From assembly GCF_042427585.1 (NCBI RefSeq), contig NZ_JBHMFC010000020.1, positions 18,448 through 82,447 on the forward strand: a stretch of 64,000 nucleotides of DNA. Direction: 5' to 3'. Within the stretch, counting starts at the first letter, position 1. Each line of letters begins with the position of its first letter. The position numbers and the translations under genes are program-made. Of the stretch, positions 8,331 through 16,632 are shown piece by piece. The notes under the pieces were generated by a model. That model worked only from the letters and a program-made list of their open reading frames with translations, ran no database searches and was not told the DNA's origin. The DNA is from Pseudalgibacter ostreae (GTDB taxonomy: Bacteria; Bacteroidota; Bacteroidia; Flavobacteriales; Flavobacteriaceae).

Positions 8331-9401
8331 CTAACGGGGTACTTCAACAGTTTCAATAATTTGTTGTATAACGTCTTTGCTAGTCATTCCTTCCATTTCT
8401 CGTTCAGGTGTTACAATAACACGGTGGTGCAATACAGGTGTTGCGGCACGTTTTATGTCTTCGGGGGTTACAAAGTCCCGCCCTTCCATAGCTGCAAAAG
8501 CTTTGCTGGCCTTTAAAATGGCAATGGAAGCTCTGGGCGAAGCTCCCAAATATAAATAGGGATTGTTACGTGTTGCCAAAATAAGTTGTGCAATGTACTT
8601 TAGCAAATGCTGTTCTACCAGCACTTGGGTGACCAAACTTTGATAGGTTTCAATTTGTGCGCCTGTTAAAAAAGAGTGTATCGCTTCCGTTTTAATACCG
8701 TCTTTTAAAGCATGTTCTTTAGTTAGAATGCCTATTTCTTCCTCTAAATTGGGATAATCTACATCTATCTTGAATAAAAAACGGTCTAATTGTGCTTCTG
8801 GTAATCTGTATGTGCCTTCTTGCTCTATAGGGTTTTGTGTGGCTAATACCATAAAAGGCGACTCTAATTTATATTGGGTGCCGTCTATAGTGATTTGCTG
8901 TTCTTCCATCACCTCAAAAAGTGCAGCTTGTGTTTTTGCAGGAGCTCTGTTAATTTCGTCAATAAGGATCATATTGGAGAAAACAGGGCCTTTTTTAAAT
9001 TCGAAATCAGAAGATTTTAAATTAAAAATAGACGTTCCTAAAATATCACTGGGCATCAAATCTGGTGTAAACTGAATACGGCTAAAGCCTACGCTTAACG
9101 ACTTAGCCAATAGTTTGGCCGTAATGGTTTTGGCAACGCCAGGTACGCCCTCAATAAGAGCGTGCCCTTTAGCGAGAAGTGCTGCAATAAGCATGTCTAC
9201 CATATCTTTCTGTCCAACAATTACCTTACCAACTTCTTGTTTGATACGCTGTACGTTTTGTTGCAATTCCGATACATCCAAACGGTTCTGAAACTGTAAA
9301 CTGGTTGGGCTTTCTGGTGTAGCACTTAGGTGTTCTGGAGCGTTACTATCAGGTTTTGGTTGATAGTCTAATGGGTTTTCTGGGTTTGTGTGGTTTTCCA
9401 T
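8331..9401 (-). CDS. MoxR-family AAA+ ATPase
   Basis: This is a 356-residue ATPase. It has a Pro/Asn-rich N-terminal tail of about 35 residues, a Walker A motif GVPGVAKT near residue 80, a Walker B motif ILIDEINRAPAK, the sensor segment ATQNPIEQEGTYRLPEAQLDRFLFK, and a C-terminal AAA lid with ASPRASIAIL. MoxR proteins act as chaperone-like remodellers together with vWA/DUF58 partners. Only one base separates its ATG from the stop of the DUF4350 gene, so the two are cotranscribed. Confidence 0.92.
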   Translation of the reverse strand: MENHTNPENPLDYQPKPDSNAPEHLSATPESPTSLQFQNRLDVSELQQNVQRIKQEVGKVIVGQKDMVDMLIAALLAKGHALIEGVPGVAKTITAKLLAKSLSVGFSRIQFTPDLMPSDILGTSIFNLKSSDFEFKKGPVFSNMILIDEINRAPAKTQAALFEVMEEQQITIDGTQYKLESPFMVLATQNPIEQEGTYRLPEAQLDRFLFKIDVDYPNLEEEIGILTKEHALKDGIKTEAIHSFLTGAQIETYQSLVTQVLVEQHLLKYIAQLILATRNNPYLYLGASPRASIAILKASKAFAAMEGRDFVTPEDIKRAATPVLHHRVIVTPEREMEGMTSKDVIQQIIETVEVPR

Positions 9402-9402
9402 A

Positions 9403-10611
9403 TTATTTAGAGTAGAAGGCTTCTATGTGTTTGTTAAGGGTGATAAGGTTGGTTTCAGTAAAGTCATTTTTGCTTTTTAACCAACTTATATATTGAATCA
9501 ATTGTGCAATCTGTTCTTTTTTCTTACCTGATTTTTCTGTTAATTTTATGATAAACTCGTCGTTTAATTTGGATGTGTCCAGTTTTAAATCGTTTCGAAT
9601 ATGTTCTAAAAAATACGCCATTTTTTTTTCTATCAGGTTTTTGTGGTCCTGGGTTTCAAAGTATAAATTAGAAATGGTTTTAACAAAAAACACGCTGGTG
9701 TTTTGAAGCGGATGAATCACTTTAACAACACGTTGGCGGCGTTTTGCATTAAAAACCATAAAAAGCAAGGTTAAAAGTAAAGCCATGTACCATGCCCATT
9801 TAAAGGATGTTTGCTCTAAAAACCAACCTAAATCTGATTTGGGTTCTACATCGCTACCATAGGAGGTATATATCTTCGTATACGAATCATAATAAATATC
9901 TGTTTGAGGTAGGTAAGAAAGTAAGCCGTTTACATAGTTGTACCGGTTGTCTTTTAGTAGATTGTAATTTGTAAATACTTTAGGCTGAAGATGTAAATAA
10001 ATATAGCCCTCGCCAAAAGGAATACCCAAAAAGTTTACCCTTTTTTCATCGATTCTCGAATGGCCTAAAATGCTGTGGTGATGTGTGTCGAATTCTGAAA
10101 AATAATAATCGCCCTTATTCCTATCAATATCTATGTTTTTAGATTCTAAACGCTTGTCTGTAAAGCTAAGTGCAGAGGTGCTGTCTTTCTCATTAAAAAT
10201 ATATTGCACGTTTAACTTTAGCGTATCCATCATTACTTGGGGTAGATGATAATCTGAAATAAATACCGTGTTTCCAGCTTCTGCAAAAGAGAGCAAAGCA
10301 TTAACAGATTCATAATGTATATAATTTGAATGGCCAATGATGATATAATTGCCTTTTGCAACATGTTCGCCATGGCCCATTTCAGAATTAGCATATAAAT
10401 AACTGGAAGGCGTATGATAAACGGTACGTAGCTTTTGGTCTTTAAAAATGGTTTTTAACTCTTTGTGAAAAATGCTTGTTCCATAAGGTTTGTTGCTCTT
10501 TTCATCAAAAGATTCTTCCCAGTCTATCACTTTGGTAAACCGAATATCTAGTAGGAAAGCCAGAGCGATAACCGCTGCAGTAATAATGAAAATAGATGCA
10601 GGTTTTTTCAT
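9403..10611 (-). CDS. DUF4350 domain membrane protein
   Basis: The protein has 402 residues, with an N-terminal membrane anchor (residues 6-23), an extracytoplasmic domain, a second membrane helix near residues 272-292 (WAWYMALLLTLLFMVF) followed by a basic stop-transfer KRRQR, and a cytoplasmic C-terminal helical tail. A stretch around residues 35-130 (FHKELKTIF...GNTVFISDYH) fits a DUF4350/GATase-like fold. Its ATG overlaps the previous stop by one base (TAATG). Such proteins occur between DUF4129 and MoxR in Bacteroidota; their role is unknown. Confidence 0.75.
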   Translation of the reverse strand: MKKPASIFIITAAVIALAFLLDIRFTKVIDWEESFDEKSNKPYGTSIFHKELKTIFKDQKLRTVYHTPSSYLYANSEMGHGEHVAKGNYIIIGHSNYIHYESVNALLSFAEAGNTVFISDYHLPQVMMDTLKLNVQYIFNEKDSTSALSFTDKRLESKNIDIDRNKGDYYFSEFDTHHHSILGHSRIDEKRVNFLGIPFGEGYIYLHLQPKVFTNYNLLKDNRYNYVNGLLSYLPQTDIYYDSYTKIYTSYGSDVEPKSDLGWFLEQTSFKWAWYMALLLTLLFMVFNAKRRQRVVKVIHPLQNTSVFFVKTISNLYFETQDHKNLIEKKMAYFLEHIRNDLKLDTSKLNDEFIIKLTEKSGKKKEQIAQLIQYISWLKSKNDFTETNLITLNKHIEAFYSK

Positions 10612-11336
10612 TATGAAATGGCATTTAAAAGATTGGTAAAATTGGTTTTGGCTGTGTTGTACTGGTGGTTATCGACATCAAACTCGCCGTACCAAGTATA
10701 ATTGTATAAATATAAGGTGTAGCTGAATTTTTCAACAAAAGGCTGATGGCTTAACTCATTTAAATAATCGGCATTGGTTTTGTCATCCTCAAATTTTATA
10801 AGCTTTTTTAAGCTTAAGGTTTTTAAGACCAGTAGATAGTGGTAGCGAATGGCCAGTCGGTAATCTTTATCATTTTCTGCAATGTTTATAAGAGACTGGA
10901 TGTTTGTGTTTTCGATGTTTTCTGCAGTAATCTCTCCACTTTTATTAAGTTTTTGATGTTGGCGTCTCGAAAATAAGCCGCTACCACCTTCATTTAATAG
11001 TAAGAAAGCGAGATAGCCCACGGCGCCAATAAGGGCTATAATGAAAAGCCAATCGAGGGCTCCTAAATTCATGGACAGGACATCTTCGTTGTTCTTTACT
11101 TTAGTCTTGTTTTTTTGATTCTTATAATCGGCTATTTCTCCGCTTCCAGAGGCTGTGTGGCCAATAATGTCCTGGCCATTATAATCATACTTAGATCCAG
11201 AATAACGGGTTTTAAAATCGGTGTCGAATTGATTGTTATATTGTGGATGTTGCGTATGGGATACAGCAAAACCTATATGATTCTGAAAAAAGAAGCATAA
11301 TATCCAACAGATATAGACAAGGCGTTTGTTCAACAT
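10611..11336 (-). CDS. DUF4129-type membrane protein
   Basis: The protein has 241 residues from ATG 11334-11336, which overlaps the upstream TGA by one base. An in-frame TTG one codon earlier is less likely. It has a signal peptide, a low-complexity Asn/Gly-rich segment, one membrane helix at about 93-115 (LDWLFIIALIGAVGYLAFLLL), and a cytoplasmic helical domain with RLAIRYHYLLVLKTL and YNYTWYGEFDVD, the DUF4129 signature. It is a translationally coupled member of the MoxR cluster. The cellular function is unknown. Confidence 0.75.
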   Translation of the reverse strand: MLNKRLVYICWILCFFFQNHIGFAVSHTQHPQYNNQFDTDFKTRYSGSKYDYNGQDIIGHTASGSGEIADYKNQKNKTKVKNNEDVLSMNLGALDWLFIIALIGAVGYLAFLLLNEGGSGLFSRRQHQKLNKSGEITAENIENTNIQSLINIAENDKDYRLAIRYHYLLVLKTLSLKKLIKFEDDKTNADYLNELSHQPFVEKFSYTLYLYNYTWYGEFDVDNHQYNTAKTNFTNLLNAIS

Positions 11337-12319
11337 CAAAAAGCAGGATTTAAGATGCTAAGTTGTGCTTTTCTATATACTTTAAAGGGGTAGACAAGAT
11401 AGTAAAAGCTGATAAGACCTAGTGTAAATAAAATAATAGATACAGAGAGCCAATTGGGCATACTGTTGGAGTATCGGGTTACGAAACCTTCTAAAAAACC
11501 CGCGGAAAATGTAAAAGGAAAGGTGCTTATTAATATCTTAACTCCTGTTTTAGCCCCTTGTTTAAAGGAGGTCATTCTCGAGTGGGTATTGGGGAATAAG
11601 ATGCTGGCACCTAGAATGAGGCCTGCTGCAGCTTCTATTACGATGGCAAAAATCTCCATAGAGCCATGGATCCAAATACCACGAACACTTTCCCAAAACA
11701 CATCTTTTTCGTAGAAGAAATATTGAAAAGAACCTAACATGATACAATTTTTAAAAAGGATATAAACCGTGCCAATACCGCCAAAAACCCCTAATATAAA
11801 GGCGATAATGCCTACTTTTAAATTGTTGACTGTGATGCCGATGAAACCGCCCCAATTACTGCCGCTTTTATAGACCGCCACCGGGTCGCCATTTTCTATA
11901 TTCTCTAAAGTCATATTAACATATTGGTCGCCTAAAATAGAACGCACAAATTCAGCATCATTAGCAGCAGAAATGACCCCAATAAAGGTAAACAGTATAA
12001 AAATGGCAAAAGCAATGTAGATATATTTTCTATATTGGTGCACAAGCAAGGGCACTTCTGTTTTCCAGAAACTTAAAATGCGATGGGTGTCTTCGCGTTT
12101 GGTTTTATAAATTTTCTGAAATCCTTTGGCAGCAAGTTGGTTTAAATAAACAATCACTTTGCTTTTGGGATAAAAGGTTTGGGCGTATGCTAAATCATTA
12201 ATAACTTGAATGTACTGAGAAGCCAGCTCATCCGGGTTGTTGAAATTGTTGTTGAAAATAGCGGTTTCAAAGCCTAACCATTTGTCTTTATTTTGCTTGA
12301 TAAATGCAACTTCTCTCAT
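11336..12319 (-). CDS. SpoIIM-like (stage II sporulation protein M family) membrane protein
   Basis: The protein has 327 residues. An N-terminal helical cytoplasmic part is followed by five or six membrane helices (for example YIYIAFAIFILFTFIGV and VGIIAFILGVFGGIGTVYILF) and the family motif HGSMEIFAIVIEAAAGLILG. The family also occurs widely outside sporulating bacteria, and in Bacteroidota it sits beside RDD, DUF4129, MoxR and DUF58 genes, as here. It is the first gene of the minus-strand cluster and is divergent from the RDD gene. Confidence 0.82.
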   Translation of the reverse strand: MREVAFIKQNKDKWLGFETAIFNNNFNNPDELASQYIQVINDLAYAQTFYPKSKVIVYLNQLAAKGFQKIYKTKREDTHRILSFWKTEVPLLVHQYRKYIYIAFAIFILFTFIGVISAANDAEFVRSILGDQYVNMTLENIENGDPVAVYKSGSNWGGFIGITVNNLKVGIIAFILGVFGGIGTVYILFKNCIMLGSFQYFFYEKDVFWESVRGIWIHGSMEIFAIVIEAAAGLILGASILFPNTHSRMTSFKQGAKTGVKILISTFPFTFSAGFLEGFVTRYSNSMPNWLSVSIILFTLGLISFYYLVYPFKVYRKAQLSILNPAF

Positions 12320-12328
12320 ATATGTGAT

Positions 12329-12346
12329 AAAGTTCGTTCGAACTTT
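12329..12346. promoter_or_regulatory. Perfect 8-bp inverted repeat in the SpoIIM/RDD divergent gap
   Basis: AAAGTTCG-TT-CGAACTTT lies 10 nt upstream of the SpoIIM-like start and about 75 nt upstream of the RDD gene. The symmetry and divergent context suit an operator; no regulator is identified. Confidence 0.35.
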
Positions 12347-12422
12347 TTCTATGTCCTAAAAATATCTGAAATTTGCCCGAATTTGTTTAGAAAGCTTAAG
12401 CGAATTCAAATTAAAAAATAAA

Positions 12423-13142
12423 ATGTCAGAGTTACAAATTAACACCACCCAAAATGTAAAAATAAAATTCACGGCTGCTGGAGCAGGAGAACGTTTGGTG
12501 GCTTTTGTAATTGATAATGCGATAAAGATAGGGTATTTGATTGTTTTAAATAGCATGTTTGGCCTTTTTGAGGATATGGATAGGTGGTCGCAAATAGGGC
12601 TAAATACCATCCTTAGTTTTCCTGTGGTGTTTTATACGTTGGCATTGGAGTCGTTTTTAGAAGGGCAAACCTTAGGAAAAAAAATGATGAAAATAAGAGT
12701 GGTTAAGATTGATGGCTTTCAAGCTTCTTTTTCAGATTATGTGGTGCGGTGGTTTTTCAGGATTGTAGATATTTATATTTTTGGACTCGGTTTTTTTATA
12801 ATTTCTTCCAGTAAAAAGTCACAGCGTTTAGGTGATATGGCGGCGGGAACAGCAGTCATTCTGTTGAAAGACCAAGTAAATATAAGTCATACTATTTTGG
12901 AGCATTTAAAACAAGACTATAGGCCTAGCTATCCTGATGTAGTAAAATTATCGGATAATGATGCGCGCATTATTAAGGAAACGTTTATAAATGCAAGAAA
13001 AATTCAGGATTACAATACATTAGTGAAATTGCGTAATAAGATAATGGAGGTTACCAGCATTAAAGAAAGAAAACAAAAAACGGATATCGAGTTTATAGAT
13101 GTAATATTAAAGGATTATAATTTTTATACCCAAAACATGTAA
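12423..13142 (+). CDS. RDD family membrane protein
   Basis: The protein has 239 residues. The RDD domain covers about residues 15-155 with three membrane helices. The family motif appears as GAGERLVAFVIDN (R and D), later EGQTLGKKMMKIRVV and SQRLGDMAAGTAVIL. The C-terminal 80 residues are soluble and helical. RDD proteins are of uncertain function; some are thought to be involved in ion transport. It is divergent from the MoxR cluster that typically accompanies it in this phylum. Confidence 0.85.
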   Translation: MSELQINTTQNVKIKFTAAGAGERLVAFVIDNAIKIGYLIVLNSMFGLFEDMDRWSQIGLNTILSFPVVFYTLALESFLEGQTLGKKMMKIRVVKIDGFQASFSDYVVRWFFRIVDIYIFGLGFFIISSSKKSQRLGDMAAGTAVILLKDQVNISHTILEHLKQDYRPSYPDVVKLSDNDARIIKETFINARKIQDYNTLVKLRNKIMEVTSIKERKQKTDIEFIDVILKDYNFYTQNM

Positions 13143-13151
13143 GCAGAGAAC

Positions 13152-13213
13152 CACTTTTTCTTTTTTAGAAAAAGTGTGTGAATCGCTTACCCTGAGCAAG
13201 GTTGAAGAGGGTA
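13152..13213. repeat. Hairpin after the RDD gene and a REP-like palindrome
   Basis: CACTTTTTC (13152-13160) pairs with GAAAAAGTG (13168-13176) just after the RDD stop. A second imperfect palindrome, TACCCT...AGGGTA (13188-13213), contains CCTGAGCAAGGTTGAAG, similar to dispersed intergenic repeats of flavobacteria. The first hairpin may end RDD transcription, although no long T tract follows. Confidence 0.4.
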
Positions 13214-13350
13214 AAGAGAGGTTTTGTATTTTGAATATTGTAATATACACGATAGGAATTGCGGATAGCACAAAAGGTGCTGAGGTCCATTTAAAATAAA
13301 CATATTGTCACGGGTAAATCCTAAAGGCTATTGAATTAAATAAAAAAACT

Positions 13351-13962
13351 ATGTTTTATACAGTAGAGATTTTAGGAACCATCGCTTTCACCATTTCTGG
13401 CGTGTTGGTAGCCATGAAAATGAGAATGGACTTGTTTGGCATATTAATTATTGCTTTTGTTACTTCTGTTGGCGGAGGTACGCTTCGGGACTTGCTTATT
13501 GGTAATAGTCCTGTTTTTTGGATGGTTGATATGATGTATACCTATGTTATTTTAGTTTCTGCATTATTTGCGATAATATTTAGAAACAAACTTAATTACT
13601 TGCGAACCTCTTTGTTTTTGTTTGATACCATTGGTATTGGCCTTTTTACGGTTATTGGTATAGAAAAGGGGCTAAGTATAGAACTGCACCCCTTTATTTG
13701 TATTGCCTTAGGAACCATGACCGCTAGTTTTGGAGGGGTTATTCGAGATATTTTATGTAATGAAATACCCATCATCTTTAGAAAAGAAATTTACGCTACG
13801 GCATGTATTCTAGGCGGTGTTGTTTATTTCATATTAAGGGAGTTTCCTATAGATGATAATTGGGTGTTTATCATTTCGGGCTTGGTTGTTATTTTAGCAA
13901 GGCTGTTGGCGGTTAAATTTAAAATTGCATTGCCCACCGTTTATTCTAACACCTTAGATTGA
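13351..13962 (+). CDS. Trimeric intracellular cation channel (TRIC / UPF0126) family protein
   Basis: The protein has 203 residues with six or seven membrane helices in two repeated halves. Each half carries the family glycine motif: TSVGGGTLRDLLIGN at about residue 38 and ASFGGVIRDILCNE at about residue 125. Bacterial TRIC homologues form homotrimeric K+ channels; the cargo here is inferred from the family. The length is typical. It stands alone and is convergent with the cyclophilin gene 44 nt away. Confidence 0.88.
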   Translation: MFYTVEILGTIAFTISGVLVAMKMRMDLFGILIIAFVTSVGGGTLRDLLIGNSPVFWMVDMMYTYVILVSALFAIIFRNKLNYLRTSLFLFDTIGIGLFTVIGIEKGLSIELHPFICIALGTMTASFGGVIRDILCNEIPIIFRKEIYATACILGGVVYFILREFPIDDNWVFIISGLVVILARLLAVKFKIALPTVYSNTLD

Positions 13963-14006
13963 GTTGTTCTTTAGAAGAATAAGGGTGCTATAGGTGTTTT
14001 TAGGGT

Positions 14007-14738
14007 TTATTTAATGATTTCAACCTTGCGGATGTAAATGTTTTTCATGGGCCAATCGCCATCATCCGTTTTAACCTTTGCAATTTTATCTACGACATCC
14101 ATGCCATCTATCACTTTTCCAAAAATGGTATAATCACCATTTAAAAAATGAGAGCCCCCATGCTGTTGTACAATAAAAAATTCATAAGGTGAGGCGAGCT
14201 TGTGCGGGTTTTCAATTTCTCCACTAGGCATGGAGATAACGCCCCTATCATGTTTAAAGCCCCGTTTTGTATCAGTTGGTAGCAAATACCTTCCAATTTT
14301 CGTGCGTTTTCTCGCAGTTTTCTTGTCATCGCTATTGCCTGCCTGTACCATAAAATTATCAATAACACGGTAAAACTGTGTGCCGTTAAAATAATTGCGT
14401 TTTGTTAAATAAATAAAATTGGCACGATGGAATTTTGTTTCTTCAAAAAGCAAAATATCAATGTGCCCCAAATCTGTGGTAATGCGCACTTTATTTTCCT
14501 TGTTTTTCTTTTCGTATTCTAAAAAGAACTCCATAGCTGTATTGGAGTCTGTTAGTACAGGGAATTCTGGTGCTATTTTATCCTCAGAAATGCTTTTTTT
14601 GGCAGTTATATCTGTTGCTATAGAGTCTGTAACAACCTCTTGTGGTGTCTCAGTTTTAATTGCATTTTTATTTTTAGATTGTTTATCTTCACAATTCAGA
14701 AAACATATAGAAATACAAATGAGCTTTATTAGTCGCAT
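14007..14738 (-). CDS. Cyclophilin-type peptidyl-prolyl isomerase, lipoprotein
   Basis: The protein has 243 residues. A lipobox (ICFLNC, Cys16) indicates outer-membrane or periplasmic attachment. A linker of about 65 residues precedes the cyclophilin domain (about residues 85-243), which contains FYRVIDNFMVQAGN, RGVISMPSG and FTIFGKV-like segments. It should catalyse proline cis-trans isomerisation for envelope proteins. The catalytic Arg of FYRVI is present, whereas the usual FMIQGGD appears as FMVQAGN, which may modify activity. Its start codon is only 3 nt from that of the divergent Nudix gene. Confidence 0.88.
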   Translation of the reverse strand: MRLIKLICISICFLNCEDKQSKNKNAIKTETPQEVVTDSIATDITAKKSISEDKIAPEFPVLTDSNTAMEFFLEYEKKNKENKVRITTDLGHIDILLFEETKFHRANFIYLTKRNYFNGTQFYRVIDNFMVQAGNSDDKKTARKRTKIGRYLLPTDTKRGFKHDRGVISMPSGEIENPHKLASPYEFFIVQQHGGSHFLNGDYTIFGKVIDGMDVVDKIAKVKTDDGDWPMKNIYIRKVEIIK

Positions 14739-14741
14739 ATT

Positions 14742-15383
14742 ATGAATTTTGACGAGTTTTTAAAACGAATTTCAAAAATAAAGAATATACCGCTTCCAGC
14801 CGAATCCTCTCAGTTTAAAATGGCGCCTTCTTTTAGACAGGGGGTATTAGAAAACCAACAAGAGGTGACCAAAAACGCTAAAAGTGCTGGTGTATTGGCT
14901 TTTTTTTATCCGGATCAAGATAGGGAGACCCATTTTATTTTAATTTTAAGGAACACTTATAAAGGGGTGCACTCTGCACAAGTGGGGTTTCCTGGCGGAA
15001 AGAGGGAGGCGCAAGATACATCTTTACAAGATACCGCAGTTAGGGAGACTTTTGAAGAGATTGGGGTGCCTATCGCCGATATGGAAATCGTTTGCCCATT
15101 ATCACAAATTTATATTCCTCCCAGTAATTTTTATGTTCATCCTTTTATGGCGATTTCCAAAACAACGCCCCACTTTATTAGGCAAGAAGATGAGGTGGAA
15201 AGCATTTTAGAAATTCCGTTACAGCAATTTTTTGATGATAATTTTACAATAAGGGAAATAGTTTCTACTTCGTACCATGTTGATGCAGAGGTGCCTGCCT
15301 ATAAGTTGAACAATCATATCGTTTGGGGGGCAACGGCCATGATGCTAAGTGAAATTAAAGACCTTCTAAAAGAACTCATGTAA
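14742..15383 (+). CDS. CoA pyrophosphatase-type Nudix hydrolase
   Basis: The protein has 213 residues. The Nudix box lies at about residues 85-110 (GFPGGKREAQD then RETFEEIGVP), preceded by the LILRNTYKGVHSAQVGFPGG region that is typical of the CoA-specific subgroup, in which the first Glu of the box is replaced by Asp. Members hydrolyse CoA, acyl-CoA or oxidised CoA to 3',5'-ADP and phosphopantetheine. It is probably cotranscribed with the acyltransferase that follows after 59 nt. Confidence 0.87.
   Translation: MNFDEFLKRISKIKNIPLPAESSQFKMAPSFRQGVLENQQEVTKNAKSAGVLAFFYPDQDRETHFILILRNTYKGVHSAQVGFPGGKREAQDTSLQDTAVRETFEEIGVPIADMEIVCPLSQIYIPPSNFYVHPFMAISKTTPHFIRQEDEVESILEIPLQQFFDDNFTIREIVSTSYHVDAEVPAYKLNNHIVWGATAMMLSEIKDLLKELM
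14773..14780 (-). promoter_or_regulatory. Candidate -7 element of the cyclophilin gene inside the Nudix gene
   Basis: The minus strand reads TATTTTTG (TAnnTTTG), about 35 nt upstream of the cyclophilin ATG. With only 3 nt between the divergent start codons, a promoter inside the neighbouring coding sequence is required. No clear -33 TTG was seen. Confidence 0.35.
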
Positions 15384-15442
15384 TTTGTAGATTTATTACA
15401 TTTGTGGAATTAATATCACTAACCTAATTGGAAGCTTGATTT

Positions 15443-16240
15443 ATGGGATTGTTTAAACGAAATCCATTCGGACATATATTATTTGTAAAGAAATGGCTCA
15501 TCAGAATTTTTGGTGTGCTTACTCACAGACGTTTTAGGGGCTTTAATGAATTACAGATTGTGGGTTCAGAAGTTATTAAAAACTTGCCCGATACCAACGT
15601 GTTGTTCATTTCAAACCATCAAACCTATTTTGCAGATGTCGTGTCTATGTTTCATGTATTCAATGCTAGTTTAAGTGGCCGTTTAGATTCTATAAAAAAT
15701 GTGGGCTATATCTGGGATCCCAAATTGAATATTTATTATGTAGCGGCAAAAGAAACCATGAAGGCAGGTTTGTTACCAAAAATTTTGGCTTATATGGGGT
15801 CTATCAGTATCGAACGCACGTGGCGTTCTGAAGGTAAAGAAGTGAACAGACAGGTAAAAATGAGTGATATTTCTAGTATTGCAAAGGCTTTGGATGACGG
15901 TTGGGTAATTACCTTCCCACAAGGAACCACCACCCCATTTAAGCCCATTCGAAAAGGAACTGCACATGTTATAAAGCGCTATAAACCTGTGGTTGTACCT
16001 ATTGTTATTGATGGGTTTAGACGTTCTTTTGATAAAAAAGGCTTGCGCATTAAAAAGAAAAATATTTTACAATCGATAGAGATTAAAGCACCTCTAGAGA
16101 TTGATTATGACAATGATACTACCGATGACATCGTTACCAAAATAGAGTATGCTATTGAGCAACATCCATCCTTCTTAAAAGTCATTCCACAAAAAGAAAT
16201 AGAAGCATTAGAAGCCCTTAACAAGCTTAGAGAGTGGTAG
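15443..16240 (+). CDS. 1-acyl-sn-glycerol-3-phosphate acyltransferase-like (PlsC family)
   Basis: The protein has 265 residues. The acyltransferase block starts with SNHQTYFADV (about residues 52-61), where His and Asp are separated by five residues instead of the canonical four. Later blocks are YYVAAKETMKAG and ITFPQGTTTPFKPIRKGTAH (the FPEG-like block) and VVPIVIDGFRR. PlsC enzymes add the second acyl chain to lysophosphatidate at the inner membrane. I recall this HX5D form in other flavobacterial homologues, so it is likely a clade trait rather than a defect. Confidence 0.82.
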   Translation: MGLFKRNPFGHILFVKKWLIRIFGVLTHRRFRGFNELQIVGSEVIKNLPDTNVLFISNHQTYFADVVSMFHVFNASLSGRLDSIKNVGYIWDPKLNIYYVAAKETMKAGLLPKILAYMGSISIERTWRSEGKEVNRQVKMSDISSIAKALDDGWVITFPQGTTTPFKPIRKGTAHVIKRYKPVVVPIVIDGFRRSFDKKGLRIKKKNILQSIEIKAPLEIDYDNDTTDDIVTKIEYAIEQHPSFLKVIPQKEIEALEALNKLREW

Positions 16241-16286
16241 CTTCTGGCGCAACACCTGTATGTTCTCGTTTGCAGAGGTTTTGGTT

Positions 16287-16454
16287 TTAGAAAACATTTC
16301 TACAGTTTAAAAAGAGTTGTGTAGGTATTTCGTTTGCTATGAAATCGATGTGGCGTACATTTTTAGCTCCATTTAATTTAAGAATAGATAGTTTTTTGGG
16401 ATAATAAATATAAAACAAACTGTTGTTTTGGGCTTCCTTTGCCTTGTCTATCAT
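16287..16454 (-). pseudogene. Possible short gene remnant in a gap of about 390 bp
   Basis: Within the 16241-16632 gap, the minus strand has a protein-like open frame (ATG 16452-16454 to TAA 16287-16289, 55 residues, with LFYIYYPKKLSILKL). The frame stays open about 25 codons further upstream, back to a stop. A short overlapping frame starting MDIKKKTTSIDL runs in a different phase, as a frameshifted remnant would. No family is recognised; the rest of the gap shows nothing. Confidence 0.25.
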
Positions 16455-16632
16455 TGGTTTAAATTTAGAGTTGTGTAAAACAGATGGTGTTAATATAAGT
16501 TGAGAGATCGATGCTTGTTGTTTTCTTTTTTATGTCCATTAATCCGCTCAAATAGTAAGTTAATCTAATTTTCTTTTTTTTTAAGAGGATTAGAAATACA
16601 TTCAGTCTTAGATTTTTGGAAATAAGACGGTT

